Of a DNA stretch of 64,000 nt, positions 35,241-43,448 are shown piece after piece. The stretch spans positions 3,658,001 through 3,722,000 of the forward strand of contig NZ_CP192738.1 in NCBI RefSeq assembly GCF_050749805.1, given 5' to 3'. This DNA is from Hahella sp018986435 (GTDB lineage Bacteria > Pseudomonadota > Gammaproteobacteria > Pseudomonadales > Oleiphilaceae). How positions within the stretch are numbered: the stretch's first letter is position 1; each line of letters starts with the position of its first letter. The notes under the pieces are model-generated. The model was not told the DNA's origin. It saw only the letters and a list, made by a program, of their open reading frames with translations, and made no database searches. The translations under genes were made by a program, and so were the position numbers.

Positions 35241-36575
35241 ATGTCCGCTCCCGACTTTCCAGCTTTCCCCCTCTTTGACGCCCACCGCGAGTTCGTCAAG
35301 CTGCCTCTTGGCCTCGCCATGCTGGACGACTACCCGGACAGCAGACAATTTCTCGCTCGGCTTAAGGAAACCATTCCCGGCGTCAACGAGGACTTCATCA
35401 GCGCCCAGCGTTTTCTGAAGAGTTACTCCCGCAAAAGCGAGAAGACTTTCACCAGTTTCCGCAATGAGGTGGAGCGTTATCTGTTGTGGGCCTGGACGGT
35501 GGAAGGCAAAGCGGTGTCTCAGCTCCGCCGCTCTCATATTGAGAATTACTTCGACTTTCTGCACGCCCCGCCAACAGGCTGGATTGGCTCCGGCAGCGTG
35601 CGCCGTTTTGAGTTTATTGGCGGACAGGGCCTGTTTCGCAGCAATCCGCTGTGGCGGCCTTTCGTGATACGGGAGGCGGCGCGTTCGACCAACGACCCCA
35701 GGCCGGACAGCAAAGACGCCGCCTCTTCGGCGAAGAACGATAAGAAGGACAAAAAAGACATTCTGCAGCCGGAAAAGAAAGGCTATCGCCTGAGCAACAG
35801 CGCCACCGCCCTGGCCTATTCCGCCATCAGCGTGTTTTATGATCATCTGGTGCAGGAGGACATCGTTCTCGGCAACCCTATCCCTGGTATCCGCAAAGCC
35901 TCACCCTACCTGATCAAGGACGCGCAAGTGAAACAGATCAAGCGCCTGTCCGAGCTGCAGTGGGAGTATGTGCTGGAGACCCTGAAGGAAAAAGCCGAGG
36001 AGCAGCCGAGCTATGAGCGCACTATCTTCATTATCGCCTGCCTGAAATCTCTGTACCTGCGTATCTCCGAACTCTCCGACCGCCCTAAATGGACACCCAT
36101 GTGGGAGCATGTGTGGAAGGACCATGACGGTAACTGGTGGTTCAAAGCCTTCGGCAAAGGCCTAAAGATTCGCGACGTCTCTGTTTCCAGCGCCATGTGG
36201 GAGTACATCCGTCGCTACCGCGAGCATCGCGGCCTCACTGCGTCGCCTTCGCCCGGCGACAAGGAGCCGTTGTTACAGAAAATGCGCGGCGGCGGCGGGC
36301 TCACCAGTCGACAGATCGCCCGTTTGGTGCGGGAGGCCTTTGAACTGGCCTATCACCGTATGATGAAAGACGGTTTCGAGAATGACGCCAAGGAGCTGCG
36401 CAAAGCCACCACCCACTGGCTGCGCCACACTGGCGCGTCCCAGGACATCGCCAACCGTCCGCTCAAGCACATGGCGGACGACCTCGGTCACGCCAGCATG
36501 GGCACGACCGACCGCGTGTATATTCAGTCTGATATGAAAGAGCGAGCCGCCACCGGCCGCTCGCGCAAGGTTTAG
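35241..36575 (+). CDS. Tyrosine recombinase (phage integrase family), orphan
   Basis: The 444-residue protein has an N-terminal SAM-like DNA-binding region (about residues 45-115), a charged linker rich in Lys/Asp (NDKKDKKDI), and a catalytic domain with Arg in LYLRISEL (near 273) and HWLRH (near 393-397). A downstream His lies in LGHASM and the nucleophilic Tyr in VYIQSDM (near 427). All active-site residues appear present. No phage genes, excisionase, tRNA or obvious attachment sites flank it, so it may be a domesticated recombinase or a relic of an excised island. It converges with the chitinase gene. Confidence 0.88.
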   Translation: MSAPDFPAFPLFDAHREFVKLPLGLAMLDDYPDSRQFLARLKETIPGVNEDFISAQRFLKSYSRKSEKTFTSFRNEVERYLLWAWTVEGKAVSQLRRSHIENYFDFLHAPPTGWIGSGSVRRFEFIGGQGLFRSNPLWRPFVIREAARSTNDPRPDSKDAASSAKNDKKDKKDILQPEKKGYRLSNSATALAYSAISVFYDHLVQEDIVLGNPIPGIRKASPYLIKDAQVKQIKRLSELQWEYVLETLKEKAEEQPSYERTIFIIACLKSLYLRISELSDRPKWTPMWEHVWKDHDGNWWFKAFGKGLKIRDVSVSSAMWEYIRRYREHRGLTASPSPGDKEPLLQKMRGGGGLTSRQIARLVREAFELAYHRMMKDGFENDAKELRKATTHWLRHTGASQDIANRPLKHMADDLGHASMGTTDRVYIQSDMKERAATGRSRKV

Positions 36576-36596
36576 AGGCCTTTATTTCAAGGCCTC
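36575..36596. terminator. Hairpin between the recombinase and chitinase genes
   Basis: An 8-bp perfect stem GAGGCCTT/AAGGCCTC with a 6-base loop begins at the last base of the recombinase stop codon. It lacks a T-run but sits exactly between two convergent genes. Confidence 0.5.
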
Positions 36597-36610
36597 AGGA
36601 CAACTCAGGC

Positions 36611-37936
36611 TTAATTGCTCTTGCTGACCTTGAACCAGTTGATGTTCCAGCCCCCGGACAGCGCCTTGATACCGAATTGCAATTGTCCGGCGGGCAGGTT
36701 CACTTTGTGCTGCACCGTACGCCAGTTCTGCCAGGCTCCGGTGGCGGGAATCGACAGGCTGCCATAGACCGGACTGCCTCCGGCTTTCTCCAGTTGCAGT
36801 CTGCCGCCGCCATTCAGGCTGGCTACCCGGTATTCCACAGTGTAAGTCCCCGCCTGGGGAATGTTCACCGCCGCGTAGGACATCCAGTCATTGGCGTCGA
36901 TATAACCGACATTCTGGCCGCCGCCCGCGTCGGTGGTGGGCTCCACCTGCACGCCGCTCATATAGGTGTAGTTCTCCGCCTGAACGGTGATGCCGCCAGG
37001 GGTCGGGGGGTTACCGCCGTCGACAGTCTCCCAGATGGTTTTCATCAAAGAGGTATCGTCACGGGTATCCTGGGAAATTTCCCAGAACATGACGCCGCCC
37101 GCTTCGGATAGCGCCAGCTCGGTCTTCGCCCGGATAGTCGGCTGCCCGTTATAGTCGAGGCCGCCAGCGTCGTCCCGTTGCGCCGCGCCGGCGCCGTAGC
37201 GGGCGATCACGTCTTTATAGGCCACCCAGTCTTTATGGGAATAAAACGGCACGCCCAGCACCGCTTTGTGCTGAGGCAGGCCTTCGTTGAATTTCCAGTG
37301 AGTCAGCGCGTTCTGTGCGTGTTGATAGGTGGAATGCGGATACCCCAGGTCGTACACCATCAGGTTGAGGAAATCCACGCTGTTGATAACGTCTGCGTCC
37401 ACGCTGCCGGGAAAGTCCGACGCAGTGACCGCCGCAGTCAGAATCTTGTTGCGGCTGTGCAGCGCCGCGCCCAGCTCCCGCATCAGAGTTTTGAAGTTAT
37501 TGGCTTCGGCGCCAGCTTCCGGGTATTCCCAGTCCAGATCCACGCCATCCAGGCCGTAGGCGTCCACCATGTTCATCAGGTTGCGGATAAAGTTGGCGCG
37601 ACTGCCGCTGTTGCCGGACAGCGCGGCGAAAGCGGAATCATCGCCGTTATTCCATCCGCCCACGGCGATCTGCACTTTCACCCCGGCGCCATGGGCGCGC
37701 TGCACCAGCGTGCGCAAGCGCTGCTCCCCGCCTTCGAGAGGCTGCAAGCCGCCATTGGCGGTGGGTATGGCGAAGGAATAGTTGATGTGGGTGACTTTAT
37801 CGTAGGGGATGCTGTTTACGTCCCCCTGCCAGGTTGGAAAGTATCCCACAACTTTGAATTCAGCCATCGCCGGCGCGGCGATCATGGCGGTGGTCAGCGC
37901 GACTGCCGATGCAATGTGTTTGAGCTTGATAGCCAT
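36611..37936 (-). CDS. Secreted GH18 chitinase with C-terminal CBM6-like domain
   Basis: From the ATG at 37936 (AGGTG upstream) the protein has 441 residues and a signal peptide (cleavage near APAMA). The GH18 barrel shows VQIAVGGWN and the catalytic DGVDLDWEYP near residue 130, whose final Glu is the proton donor; LTAAVTAS and FLNLMVYD follow. From about residue 310, after a short Pro/Gly linker, comes a jelly-roll domain (VQAENYTYMSGVQ, NVGYIDANDWM, TYTVEYRVAS) typical of CBM6. It should hydrolyse chitin or related N-acetylglucosamine polymers outside the cell. A LacI-type operator-like site lies upstream. Confidence 0.9.
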   Translation of the reverse strand: MAIKLKHIASAVALTTAMIAAPAMAEFKVVGYFPTWQGDVNSIPYDKVTHINYSFAIPTANGGLQPLEGGEQRLRTLVQRAHGAGVKVQIAVGGWNNGDDSAFAALSGNSGSRANFIRNLMNMVDAYGLDGVDLDWEYPEAGAEANNFKTLMRELGAALHSRNKILTAAVTASDFPGSVDADVINSVDFLNLMVYDLGYPHSTYQHAQNALTHWKFNEGLPQHKAVLGVPFYSHKDWVAYKDVIARYGAGAAQRDDAGGLDYNGQPTIRAKTELALSEAGGVMFWEISQDTRDDTSLMKTIWETVDGGNPPTPGGITVQAENYTYMSGVQVEPTTDAGGGQNVGYIDANDWMSYAAVNIPQAGTYTVEYRVASLNGGGRLQLEKAGGSPVYGSLSIPATGAWQNWRTVQHKVNLPAGQLQFGIKALSGGWNINWFKVSKSN

Positions 37937-38427
37937 AATTATCACCTGTCCTTTTAAGGTCATGTTTGTCGTGCTGGTCGGATGGAAGGCGCTTGCGGCG
38001 TATTTTTCGGTTTTAGTATTAGCTTTTGATTTCTGCTGATCGCCCGAGTTTATTGAGAGAGCGACAATGCAAGCGCTTTCATAACATACTCAATCATTAC
38101 GGATAAGGTAATCACTCAAAAAGCCTATAACCGGCATAAGTCAGGCTCGTTTCACCGGTATTTGCAGATCCCCTTCTGACAAATAAAAGACGCTTAAAGC
38201 ATCAAAAGATCCAGCGGGAAAAATGCGTAATTCTTTCAACAGTTTTTGCAAGGCTTACGCTCGGACCTTTTGTAACCGGTTCTTTTTACTGACAAAAAAA
38301 ATACCCTGTGCGGCCCTCGCCCCTTTGAATTCAAGGTTTGTAAGAGGTTGGCCCAGCGATTGCTCAAGCCTTATTGACAGTATGAGTAGTAAACCTTCAA
38401 ACAGGATATTGATTAGAGGAAATGACC
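37937..38427. other. Divergent intergenic region, chitinase and stress gene promoters
   Basis: About 490 bp with no supported gene. It contains a LacI-type operator-like site (38068-38081) on the chitinase side. A possible -35-like TTGACA occurs near 38373 on the stress-gene side, without a clear -10 partner. Confidence 0.45.
38068..38081. promoter_or_regulatory. Operator-like sequence, LacI type, upstream of the chitinase gene
   Basis: TGCAAGCGCTTTCA matches the TGNNANCGNTNNCA form seen at 27487. It lies 132 bp upstream of the chitinase start and could be a LacI-family binding site. Confidence 0.4.
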
Positions 38428-38922
38428 ATGAGCGACGTAATTACAGGTATGTTTAAAGTTCCCACTAACGCCAGCGCGGCGATTCATATGTTGGAATACA
38501 AAGGGATCAAGTCAGATGACATCTCACTGGTGACCAACAGCAACTTCACCAAAGACAGCTTCGCCCTGACCGAGCACAGCAAACTGCCGGAAGGCGTGGC
38601 GGTTGGCGCAACCACCGGCGGCGTACTGGCGGCGGTGGCAGGCGGCCTGACCGCAGTGGGCGCAGTCGCTACAGCGGGCGCAGGCCTGTTGGCGGCAGGC
38701 CCCTTCGTCGCAGCCCTGGCGGCGGGCGGAGCTGGCGGCGCTGTAGGCGGTCTGATCGGCGGAGCCATCGGCCTGGCGATCCCTGAGCACGAGATCAAAT
38801 ACTACGAAGACGCCATCAAAAAAGGCGCTGTCCTGGTCGGCGTCCGCTACACCAGCGACACCAAGGACATGATCAAAGACGTGTTCAAACAATTTGATGC
38901 GGACAAAATAGCCACCGCATAA
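38428..38922 (+). CDS. Glycine-zipper stress-type protein (general stress protein 17M-like)
   Basis: The 164-residue protein begins at the second ATG (MSDV), which has GAGGA 7-8 bases upstream; the first ATG is too close to it. The N-terminal part (VITGMFKVPTNASAAIHMLE) is a ferredoxin-like fold as in general stress protein 17M/DUF1269 relatives. The centre is a long Gly/Ala-rich membrane-active stretch (about residues 60-120) resembling glycine zippers. The C-terminal half repeats the fold. Such proteins respond to osmotic, cold or envelope stress in related bacteria. The precise role is unknown. It ends in a good terminator. Confidence 0.75.
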   Translation: MSDVITGMFKVPTNASAAIHMLEYKGIKSDDISLVTNSNFTKDSFALTEHSKLPEGVAVGATTGGVLAAVAGGLTAVGAVATAGAGLLAAGPFVAALAAGGAGGAVGGLIGGAIGLAIPEHEIKYYEDAIKKGAVLVGVRYTSDTKDMIKDVFKQFDADKIATA

Positions 38923-38929
38923 GCGCACG

Positions 38930-38978
38930 GCACACAGGCTTTTGGGAATTTCTTGAAGTCTGTGTGCGCTTTTTTTTC
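38930..38978 (+). terminator. Terminator after the stress-type gene
   Basis: The stem GCACACAG/CTGTGTGC with a long loop is followed by GC and a run of eight T residues. It lies 8 bp after the stop codon. Confidence 0.75.
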
Positions 38979-38980
38979 TT

Positions 38981-39103
38981 TTCGGAATCGATCATTCCCG
39001 CGTAACCATCATAGGCTTCATCGGAAATCGCCAACCATTCAATTGGGTTTGGTATGTCACCGTACCCCAGTTTTTCACCACACTTACAGTTAATTGAAGG
39101 CAT
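38981..39103 (-). pseudogene. Truncated gene for a small CxC zinc-ribbon-like protein
   Basis: The open frame starts at an ATG (39103) and encodes about 41 well-formed residues beginning MPSINCKCGEKLGYGD, then a conserved-looking NPIEWLAISDEAYDGY and acidic GMID. After that the frame runs through the terminator and into the antisense of the stress gene, giving nonsense until 38885. The start of the gene thus looks real while the 3' half is gone, probably replaced by the neighbouring terminator. The family is unnamed; small CxC proteins of this type occur next to immunity-like genes. Confidence 0.45.
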
Positions 39104-39239
39104 TTAACCTACCTATAACGACCACTGGACTATTTCTCCGCTCTCTGGTCCATACATTAACTAATCGCTTGTTTTGTAACAAAGTACTTTCCCCGTTCTA
39201 CGCATTACTTGGGGACAAGCGGCCGTCATCATCACGTAT

Positions 39240-39272
39240 TAAAAAAGCCTGGCCCATTGCTGCGACCAGGCT
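39240..39272 (-). terminator. Terminator after katE
   Basis: The stem AGCCTGG/CCAGGCT with a 13-base loop is followed on the minus strand by TTTTTT. It lies about 20 bp beyond the catalase stop. Confidence 0.85.
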
Positions 39273-39293
39273 AAACGCCTTCTCCCCGTATGT

Positions 39294-41393
39294 TTATCCG
39301 TCGTTCCTGTCCCAATAACGCAAGGCTCTGGCGCTGGTGAGGAAGTTTTCTATATCCGCTTTTTTTGACAGGCAGAACATGGCCTGGTCGCATTCGCGGC
39401 CGTTTAGCAATTGTTCCACGGTCTCTTGCAGATTGCTGGAGTACGCTATGTATTTGCTGTGCCGGTACGCATCTTCGATGAAATGTCTGGCTGCTGGCGT
39501 CGTGGTGAACAGGCCCCGTTGTTCGTCGCTGACAATCACTACGACGACGTCGTATAAAGCTGAGGGGCCACCTTCGTAGGTTTCGTCGCCGTTGATGACT
39601 TCACCATCGCTTAATGTCGTTCCCTGAATGGCGGGAGTGATCAAATCGTAATCCGCGCCCTCTTTTTTAAGCAGACGCTTTAAGTTTTTCAGCAGCTTGT
39701 TATCGGCGCCGTTGGACAGAAACACGCCGAACGTGCGCCCAGCCAGCGTCGGCTGTGAGCTTTTATTGATGCTCAACGCATCTGAAACAGGTAAGTCCAT
39801 CATGGGTTTCCTGGCCGCCGGGGCCGGTTTAGGCATAGTACTGATCCCTAATTTGCTGGCGACGTTTTTCGCCAGTCCCCGGTCAATATTAAGCAAGTGT
39901 GAGACCACTCTTTCCCGAATGTCGCTACGCTCCACCTTGCTTAATTCAAACACCAGGGCGTCAGCGATATGGGCCTGCTCTACGTCGGTTTGACTGCGGT
40001 AAAACTGGTTGGCCTGGCTGTAATGGTCACTGAAAGTTTCGCTGCGCTGTCGGACTTTCTCCCCCGTCATCGGTTCCGGATAGCTGACGTAGCCCGTCTC
40101 GCTGTCCTCGCGCGGCCCGCCCTGCTCGCCTCCCCAGCTATTCGGCTCATAGTTGGCGCGCCCCGCGCGGTTGTGCATGGCCATATGTCCATCCTGCATG
40201 AAGTTGTGCACCGGACACTTGGGCGCATTAATAGGGATATGGGTGAAGTTGGGACCGCCCAGGCGTTTAAGTTGGGTGTCCAGATAAGAAAAATTGCGCC
40301 CCTGCAGTAGCGGATCGTTGCTTTGATCAATGCCGGGGATCAAATTCTGGGTGCAGAAGGCGACCTGTTCAGTTTCCGCAAAGAAGTTGTCGACCACCTT
40401 ATTGAGCACCATTCTGCCGACAATTTTCACCGGAACCTGTTCTTCAGGAATCAGTTTGGTGGCGTCCAGCACGTCAAACTCAAACTGTTCGGCGAACGCC
40501 TCATCAAACAGCTGAACGCCCAGTTCCCAGGTCGGATAGTCGCCTGACTGAATCGCATTCCACATGTCGCGACGATGGTAATCCGGGTCGGCTCCGTTGA
40601 TGCGCAGCGCTTCGTCCCAGGTTACAGACTGCATGCCCTGCGCCGGTTTCCAGTGAAACTTAACAAAGGTGGATTTGCCTGCGGCGTTGATAAAACGGAA
40701 GGTGTGCACGCCAAAGCCTTCCATAAAGCGCAGGGATCGGGGAATGGTGCGGTCGGACATGATCCACATCACCATGTGCATACTTTCCGGGGTCAGCGAA
40801 ATAAAGTCCCAGAAATTGTCATGCGCTGTTTGCGCCTGCGGAAAGCCCCGGTCCGGCTCCGCTTTCGCCGCGTGAATGAGGTCGGGGAATTTCATCGCAT
40901 CCTGAATGAAAAATACGGGAATATTGTTCCCCACCAAATCCCAGTTGCCTTCCTGGGTATAAAACTTCACGGCGAAGCCGCGCACATCGCGGGCCAGATC
41001 GGCGGAGCCTTTGTTGCCCGCCACCGTGGAGAAACGCGCGAACACCGGCGTCTTGAGCCCTTTGCGTTTGAACAGGCTCGCGCAGGTCACACCTTCAAGC
41101 GTGTCCAGCGTTTCAAAGTAACCGTGAGCGCCGAAACCCCGCGCATGCACGACACGTTCGGGGATGCGTTCATGATCGAAATGAAACAGCTTTTCTCGCA
41201 GTTGCCGATCTTCCAGCAAGCCCGGTCCACGCGCGCCGGCGCGCAGAGAGTTCTGATTGTCGGCAATGGGCGTCCCTTGGGGTGACCTGAGCACAGGCGC
41301 GCTCCGGGACTCCTGATGTATTTCTCCGCCCTTCCCTACATTTTCTTTGTAACTTTTACTTGCTTTAACGGATGTGGATTTTTTTATCGCCAT
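39294..41393 (-). CDS. katE: Large-subunit catalase (HPII type)
   Basis: The 699-residue protein begins at the ATG at 41393, which has AGGA 8 bases upstream; the much longer frame upstream is not supported. It has the clade-2 catalase layout: a long N-terminal arm, the haem pocket with the catalytic His in VVHARGFGAHG near residue 76, FARFSTV, and the Asn in GNNIPVFF. The proximal haem Tyr lies in NFSYLDTQL. A C-terminal flavodoxin-like domain with FGVFLSNGADNK is absent from small catalases. It degrades hydrogen peroxide, typically in stationary phase. The gene lies downstream of the 201-residue deamidase-like gene. Confidence 0.93.
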   Translation of the reverse strand: MAIKKSTSVKASKSYKENVGKGGEIHQESRSAPVLRSPQGTPIADNQNSLRAGARGPGLLEDRQLREKLFHFDHERIPERVVHARGFGAHGYFETLDTLEGVTCASLFKRKGLKTPVFARFSTVAGNKGSADLARDVRGFAVKFYTQEGNWDLVGNNIPVFFIQDAMKFPDLIHAAKAEPDRGFPQAQTAHDNFWDFISLTPESMHMVMWIMSDRTIPRSLRFMEGFGVHTFRFINAAGKSTFVKFHWKPAQGMQSVTWDEALRINGADPDYHRRDMWNAIQSGDYPTWELGVQLFDEAFAEQFEFDVLDATKLIPEEQVPVKIVGRMVLNKVVDNFFAETEQVAFCTQNLIPGIDQSNDPLLQGRNFSYLDTQLKRLGGPNFTHIPINAPKCPVHNFMQDGHMAMHNRAGRANYEPNSWGGEQGGPREDSETGYVSYPEPMTGEKVRQRSETFSDHYSQANQFYRSQTDVEQAHIADALVFELSKVERSDIRERVVSHLLNIDRGLAKNVASKLGISTMPKPAPAARKPMMDLPVSDALSINKSSQPTLAGRTFGVFLSNGADNKLLKNLKRLLKKEGADYDLITPAIQGTTLSDGEVINGDETYEGGPSALYDVVVVIVSDEQRGLFTTTPAARHFIEDAYRHSKYIAYSSNLQETVEQLLNGRECDQAMFCLSKKADIENFLTSARALRYWDRNDG

Positions 41394-41586
41394 GATCATT
41401 TTCCTGAAGTCTGTCCCTAAGTACTGGAGTTGTAAGAAGTACGGGGGGTTGCAAGAACTTGGCGGTAACCTGTTGGAATGGTTAAACAAAACCGCCCTTA
41501 ACTCACCATGAACAGGGCAAGAACCGCACCAGGTCAGAAAATGCCTGGGCGGCGCAGGGAAATTGGCGCGGGAAGCTTGATAAAAA

Positions 41587-41609
41587 TGCGCCGCTAACAC
41601 AGCGGCGCA
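41587..41609 (-). terminator. Terminator after the CNF/BLF1-like deamidase gene
   Basis: A 9-bp stem TGCGCCGCT/AGCGGCGCA with a 5-base loop is followed on the minus strand by TTTTTA. It separates the 201-residue gene from katE downstream. Confidence 0.85.
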
Positions 41610-41636
41610 AAAAGTGAGGTTCAATTCAACGCGGGA

Positions 41637-42242
41637 TCAGACCGGCAGCCCGGCGCTGGCCACCCAGCCTGGGATGGTGGTGTGGTCAATGAGTCGTTTC
41701 ACTTCGCGGTTCTTGGTGGCGAAGGCGAACACGTCGATGGTGTCGCGGCTGACGCAGGCCAGCACCGCGCCAGTCTGGTAACTCATCAGTTCGTCCTGCG
41801 TCAACTTGCCCAGGCTGTCCCATTTATAAAGCAGCTTACCGCCTCGGGCCTTGAAGTATTCGGTGGGGTCCGCCAGCCTGCCGCCGCCCCGGTAGGCGTG
41901 CACCGCGTGCAGGTATCCCAGCGGTCCCCGAAACAGATAGAACACACAGCCGGAGAAGCTGTCGGAATAGATATAGCCGGGAGCCTCCAGGTCGGCGAAG
42001 GTCGCCTGGCGGTCGCGATATTTGATGTTCACCGCATCCGCCCCTTCCGGTCCCGGCACAGACTTCAGAAGCACCTCATTGTCGCCAAACTCCACTTTCG
42101 CGTGGGTGAAGTTGTCCATCATGCCGTCCCGTTGCGGGGCCTGAATGATTTGCTTGGACACCAGTTTTTCGTTGGCTGCGTTGTACCAGACCAGCCCGCC
42201 GTTGCGGATCACCTGGCCCACTCGTTCTGCATTAACAGTCAT
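41637..42242 (-). CDS. Unknown protein with Cys-His deamidase-like motif
   Basis: The 201-residue protein starts at an ATG with AAGGA 8 bases upstream. I cannot assign a family, but DSFSGC at residues 94-99 followed by a His in LHAVHAYRGG (112 or 115) resembles the Cys-His active site of CNF1-type, BLF1 and CheD-like glutamine deamidases, whose Ser-Gly-Cys and His lie 12-15 residues apart. There is no signal peptide. It ends in a strong terminator, separating it from katE. The resemblance is a short-motif match only; the enzyme class is a suggestion. It is divergent from phnR. Confidence 0.45.
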   Translation of the reverse strand: MTVNAERVGQVIRNGGLVWYNAANEKLVSKQIIQAPQRDGMMDNFTHAKVEFGDNEVLLKSVPGPEGADAVNIKYRDRQATFADLEAPGYIYSDSFSGCVFYLFRGPLGYLHAVHAYRGGGRLADPTEYFKARGGKLLYKWDSLGKLTQDELMSYQTGAVLACVSRDTIDVFAFATKNREVKRLIDHTTIPGWVASAGLPV

Positions 42243-42557
42243 GCGTTATTTCCTTGAAAATTAAAACGTTCCACTTGGAGTTACCGCGTCTTGGGAACGA
42301 CGCTGAGACTTCCGACAGGCGTCAGCGCCGCTAGTTCCCTTACCGCCTTCTGATCGTTCTTTTCCGGTTGCGACGATAGCCCGTGGTTTCTGCTAAGCTT
42401 CGCAAACAAAGTCAAAAAGCGACGGAAACGCTGAATTCGGAAAGGAGCGACGTCGACTCACCGGTTAGCGCCGTTGACCTTCGGCGGACCGTCATAGAAT
42501 CGTCATATAGCTTCAATAGCCTTGTCGTATTTTTGGAATAGACCAGAAGAATCTTTG
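42243..42557. other. Intergenic region upstream of phnR
   Basis: About 315 bp without a supported gene. Its right end carries the first PhnR operator-like site (42534-42545), 12 bp before the phnR start. The left part should contain the promoter of the divergent unknown gene. Confidence 0.5.
42534..42545. promoter_or_regulatory. PhnR operator-like site upstream of phnR
   Basis: TGGAATAGACCA differs by one base from the palindrome core TGGTATAGACCA found upstream of phnS. Its position 12 bp before the phnR ATG would suit negative autoregulation. Confidence 0.5.
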
Positions 42558-43274
42558 ATGGAAAAGCAGATCGACAACCATTACCGCTACCTGCAACAGC
42601 ACTTCAGCTATCTGATCCGCCAGCAAGCGCTCCTGCCTGGAGAGAAGCTGCCCTCTGAACGGGATATCGGGGAACGCTTCAATCTCACTCGCATGACCGT
42701 ACGCCAGGGATTGCAGACGCTGGAGGCCGAGGGATTGATCTATCGCCAGAATCGCCGCGGCTGGTTCGTCTCGCCGCCGGCGGTGGTGTACAACCCGGCG
42801 CGGCGGCAGAGTTTTATTGAGTACGTGTCCAGTCAGGGCTTTGAACCCAGCACCGACCTGATCGGCGTCACCGTCAATCCTGCGGACGCGCGCATGGCGG
42901 AGCTGATGAAAGTCGACAAAGGCGCGCGCCTGTTGTTCTTGCAACGCCGTCGCTCCATTGATGGACGTCCCGTGTTGATCGAGCACATCTATATCAACAC
43001 GGCGCTGCTGCCCGGAATAGAAAAAGAAGACATGTCACAGTCTCTGACCCATCTGCTACGCAGCAAGTATGGGCAGGCCTATCACAGCATGAACCTGACG
43101 TTTAAATCCACCGCGCTGCAGGAAGACGCCGCCCGCGAACTGGGTGCGGCGGCGGGTCTGCCTGGCCTCCATATCGAGCGCACCAACTACGACGCCTCCG
43201 GCCGGGTATTGGAGCTGGACTACGAGTACTGGCGCCATGACGCTGTGACGATCCAAATTGACGTAATCGACTAA
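42558..43274 (+). CDS. phnR: GntR-family regulator of 2-aminoethylphosphonate genes
   Basis: The 238-residue protein has an N-terminal winged helix of the GntR type (LLPGEKLPSERDIGERFNLT then RMTVRQGLQTLEAEG) and a C-terminal UTRA ligand domain of the HutC subfamily. I take the ATG at 42558 as start because the longer TTG frame would overlap the operator-like sequence. It opens the phn operon and shares its presumed operator with the phnS promoter. It probably senses AEP or a catabolic intermediate such as phosphonoacetaldehyde; the effector is inferred. Confidence 0.88.
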   Translation: MEKQIDNHYRYLQQHFSYLIRQQALLPGEKLPSERDIGERFNLTRMTVRQGLQTLEAEGLIYRQNRRGWFVSPPAVVYNPARRQSFIEYVSSQGFEPSTDLIGVTVNPADARMAELMKVDKGARLLFLQRRRSIDGRPVLIEHIYINTALLPGIEKEDMSQSLTHLLRSKYGQAYHSMNLTFKSTALQEDAARELGAAAGLPGLHIERTNYDASGRVLELDYEYWRHDAVTIQIDVID

Positions 43275-43401
43275 AAATTCTGAAAAGCCAGCCGCCTCGC
43301 TATGGTGGCCAATCCCTGCTCTGGCGCACCCATACGCCGGTTAATCACAAAGTTCTTCAAAACGTCACCTTTCTGCAACATTCAGTCGCTACCGTTGCCT
43401 C

Positions 43402-43415
43402 TGGTATAGACCAGA
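43402..43415. promoter_or_regulatory. PhnR operator-like palindrome upstream of phnS
   Basis: CTGGTATAGACCAG is an inverted repeat (CTGGT/ACCAG) with a near copy upstream of phnR. It lies 34 bp upstream of the phnS start, at promoter distance. It is a candidate binding site for the GntR regulator. Confidence 0.6.
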
Positions 43416-43448
43416 AGCAACCTCCAACCCTCACCAAGGAGACTGAAA

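Noticed and set aside
38223..38456. Plus-strand reading frame before the stress gene
   Set aside because: It overlaps the start of the stress gene in another frame and lacks a ribosome-binding site.
41394..41624. Upstream extension of the catalase frame
   Set aside because: The ATG at 41393 has a ribosome-binding site and matches the catalase N terminus; the extra 77 codons do not look like protein.
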